DNA from: Prochlorococcus sp. AG-347-M18
GTDB taxonomy: Bacteria > Cyanobacteriota > Cyanobacteriia > PCC-6307 > Cyanobiaceae
DNA: 53,342 bases
Direction of reading: 5' to 3'
NCBI GenBank assembly: GCA_003281165.1
Contig: QCCT01000009.1
Location: forward strand, 1-53,342
Part shown: one piece after another, positions 52,076-53,342 of the stretch
How positions within the stretch are numbered: the first letter of the stretch is position 1
Layout: each line of letters begins with the position of its first letter
Translations under genes and position numbers: made by a program
The notes under the pieces: model-generated
Database searches by the model: none
Told to the model about the DNA's origin: nothing
The model's input: the letters and a program-made list of their open reading frames with translations, nothing else

Positions 52076-52948
52076 CTACAAATATTTGTACTTTGCTAAG
52101 GTAATTTCAAATTTTTTTTCTATTTTTTTTATTTGATATTTAGGAAGTGATTTATAACCCTCTCCTATTTTGCCAGACCTAAAAAACAAATCAGTTCCAA
52201 AAGGCTTTTCTTTAAAACCTTTTTTTAATTCAATTTGTTTTAATTTTAAAAATTCAGTTCTTTTAATAGCCTTAGATATTATTTTTTTATCATCAGTTAG
52301 GTTCAAAAATTTTGAAACTTTTGTAAAACTATAATCCGTTTTATTAATTAAGTCTTCATATCTGATTAGAAGTATAGGTGCATATTTTTGTTCATTCCAG
52401 CTATTTACATGTATATCCCAACTACCTAAATATTGATTAACTTGTGGACCAGAATTATTATCTAATTTTAAAGTTGCGTTTTTATCCATTAAAAATTTTA
52501 CTGTGAAATCGTTACTCCATAAAAAAAAATGTTTCATGGAAACTATAATATCTAGGGGATTTCTTATTAAATAAACAACTCCTTTGCATTTCTCAATAGG
52601 AACAATAGGCTTTTTCTTATAAAATCCATAAAGCGAATCGTGAATTTTATAAAATTTTAAGGAGTTTGAGAATGTTGATGAACTTAAGCCTAATTTTCTT
52701 CTTGCTGATTCTATTTCTTGAGAACTTAAAAGTCTGGAATCTATACCTAATTCATCGTCAATCCACTTCCTTGAGCTTACAATATTCCCAGTATTTATTG
52801 TGAAATCATCAATCTCACTTAAATTCAAATTTCCTGTCCTTTCAAAATGAGTTTTTATATTTATTACTTCTTGAATAAATAATCTGCACCAAGTATTCCC
52901 AGACTTTGGATAACTAGCTAAGTACCAATAATTTTTATTATCAGTCAT
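52076..52948 (-). CDS. Sulfotransferase
   Basis: A 290-residue PAPS-dependent sulfotransferase. WYLASYPKSGNTWCRLFIQEV at the N-terminus is the 5'-phosphosulfate loop (Pro-Lys-Ser-Gly-Asn-Thr-Trp), YLIRNPLDIIVSMKHFFLW near residue 130 the 3'-phosphate-binding motif with Arg and Ser, and FRSGKIGEGYKSL the C-terminal glycine motif. No signal peptide, so cytoplasmic. It is 71 bp upstream of the lasso precursor and overlaps the upstream HPr-kinase-like gene by 8 bp. It may sulfate the peptide or the surface glycan; the operon position favours the peptide. Confidence 0.88.
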   Translation of the reverse strand: MTDNKNYWYLASYPKSGNTWCRLFIQEVINIKTHFERTGNLNLSEIDDFTINTGNIVSSRKWIDDELGIDSRLLSSQEIESARRKLGLSSSTFSNSLKFYKIHDSLYGFYKKKPIVPIEKCKGVVYLIRNPLDIIVSMKHFFLWSNDFTVKFLMDKNATLKLDNNSGPQVNQYLGSWDIHVNSWNEQKYAPILLIRYEDLINKTDYSFTKVSKFLNLTDDKKIISKAIKRTEFLKLKQIELKKGFKEKPFGTDLFFRSGKIGEGYKSLPKYQIKKIEKKFEITLAKYKYL

Positions 52949-53342
52949 CTCTATTGAAAATACTTTCTTTTAAGAAAGCTTTCATATTTGCAATACCTTT
53001 TGGAACTTTTAGCATACTATATTGAATTTTTTGATTTAAGTTTGCTAAAGAAAGAAATATATTTGCTTCTTTATTTAATCCTCTATAAAACCTCGGCCTA
53101 TAAATATGATTTCTTAGTAGTATTAATTTATCTTTTGAATCGATTATAGGTATGATATTTTCACTTTCATTTAATGAAATAGATCTATTAGAAGATAAAA
53201 AATAAAATTTCGAAATAGGTGTTCTTTTATTTTGCAGTTTCAATAATTCAGTGCTCAATATATATTTATCTATTTTTTTTCTGACTTTTGGCAAATTTTC
53301 ATAATCAATTCCAAATTCTTTTGCTGTGTCTTTCCATAATTT
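52941..53342 (-). CDS. HPr-kinase-like protein, 5'-truncated by window edge
   Basis: 133 C-terminal residues of a longer protein; the frame is open to the right edge. LWKDTAKEFGIDYENLPKV, then RTPISKFYFLSS, KLILLRNHIYRPRFYRGL and IQYSMLKVPKGI follow the order seen in the C-terminal part of HPr-kinase-like proteins of lasso clusters (Lwpd-type segment, PlraiYfL, lLRnsYrPr, vyrLrrPr). Those kinases phosphorylate the C-terminal Ser of the precursor. The ATP-binding P-loop would lie outside the window. A TTG at 53294 could be misread as a start. Identified by pattern memory only. Confidence 0.62.
   Translation of the reverse strand, partial: KLWKDTAKEFGIDYENLPKVRKKIDKYILSTELLKLQNKRTPISKFYFLSSNRSISLNESENIIPIIDSKDKLILLRNHIYRPRFYRGLNKEANIFLSLANLNQKIQYSMLKVPKGIANMKAFLKESIFNRDD

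Noticed and set aside
20258..53342. Direct repeat of the tRNA-Ala 3' end or an integrase marking island ends
   Set aside because: No second copy of the T-arm/acceptor sequence and no recombinase or transposase gene was seen in the window.

Overview
The window reads as part of a high-light-type Prochlorococcus chromosome, or a very close marine picocyanobacterium. The evidence is very low GC, genes packed with 1-11 bp overlaps, cyanobacterial families (DUF3611, DUF3122, the long cyanobacterial ThiE, a cyanobacterial LexA) and a large AT-rich surface-polysaccharide region next to a tRNA gene. The genus is inferred from protein character and gene content, not from a database search.

Layout. (1) 1-3559 is the tail of a surface-glycan locus: gmhA, hddA and an hddC-gmhB fusion, which together make GDP-D-glycero-alpha-D-manno-heptose, followed by a family 2 glycosyltransferase. 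(2) 3726-20330 is a conserved housekeeping block: ispF, larB, thiS-thiE-ribF, surE, pheS, nadK, cobL, ribD, ftsH, argF, lexA, several secreted or small unknown proteins, and tRNA-Ala(GGC). Two small genes of 43 and 55 codons lie at 5332-5697. lexA carries two near-consensus LexA boxes just before its start codon. (3) From about 20.6 kb to the right edge is a variable surface and secretion island. It holds CDP-deoxysugar genes, methyltransferases, a split ABC exporter, a tightly packed operon that looks like an undescribed route to a nucleotide-activated sugar (30481-34219), glycosyltransferases, a decayed glycosyltransferase pseudogene, a WbaP-type initiating transferase, a Wzc/Wza export pair, a phosphatase and a possible polymerase.

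The most striking content is a lasso-peptide (RiPP) system threaded through this island. At 51852-52004 (minus) there is a 50-residue precursor with a lasso-type leader (Trp-x-x-Pro, Thr at -2) and a core starting with Gly whose residues 8 and 9 are both Glu, the acceptor positions for a lasso macrolactam. Next to it lie the asparagine-synthetase-like cyclase, an ABC exporter, a sulfotransferase and, cut by the right edge, an HPr-kinase-like protein. The leader-binding PqqD-like protein and the transglutaminase-like leader peptidase sit about 9 kb away at 38792-39519, beside a nucleotidyltransferase. The precursor ends in Ser, which suits the C-terminal-Ser kinase known from paeninodin-type lasso clusters. 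A near-consensus promoter overlapped by an inverted repeat lies just before the precursor.

How it fits together: the island supplies activated sugars (CDP-deoxyhexose, GDP-heptose, and a possible new NDP-sugar), assembles them on a lipid carrier, exports the polymer through Wza/Wzc, and also encodes a modified peptide with its own exporter. Both outputs would present strain-specific surface or secreted chemistry towards phage, grazers and competitors; that role is inference.
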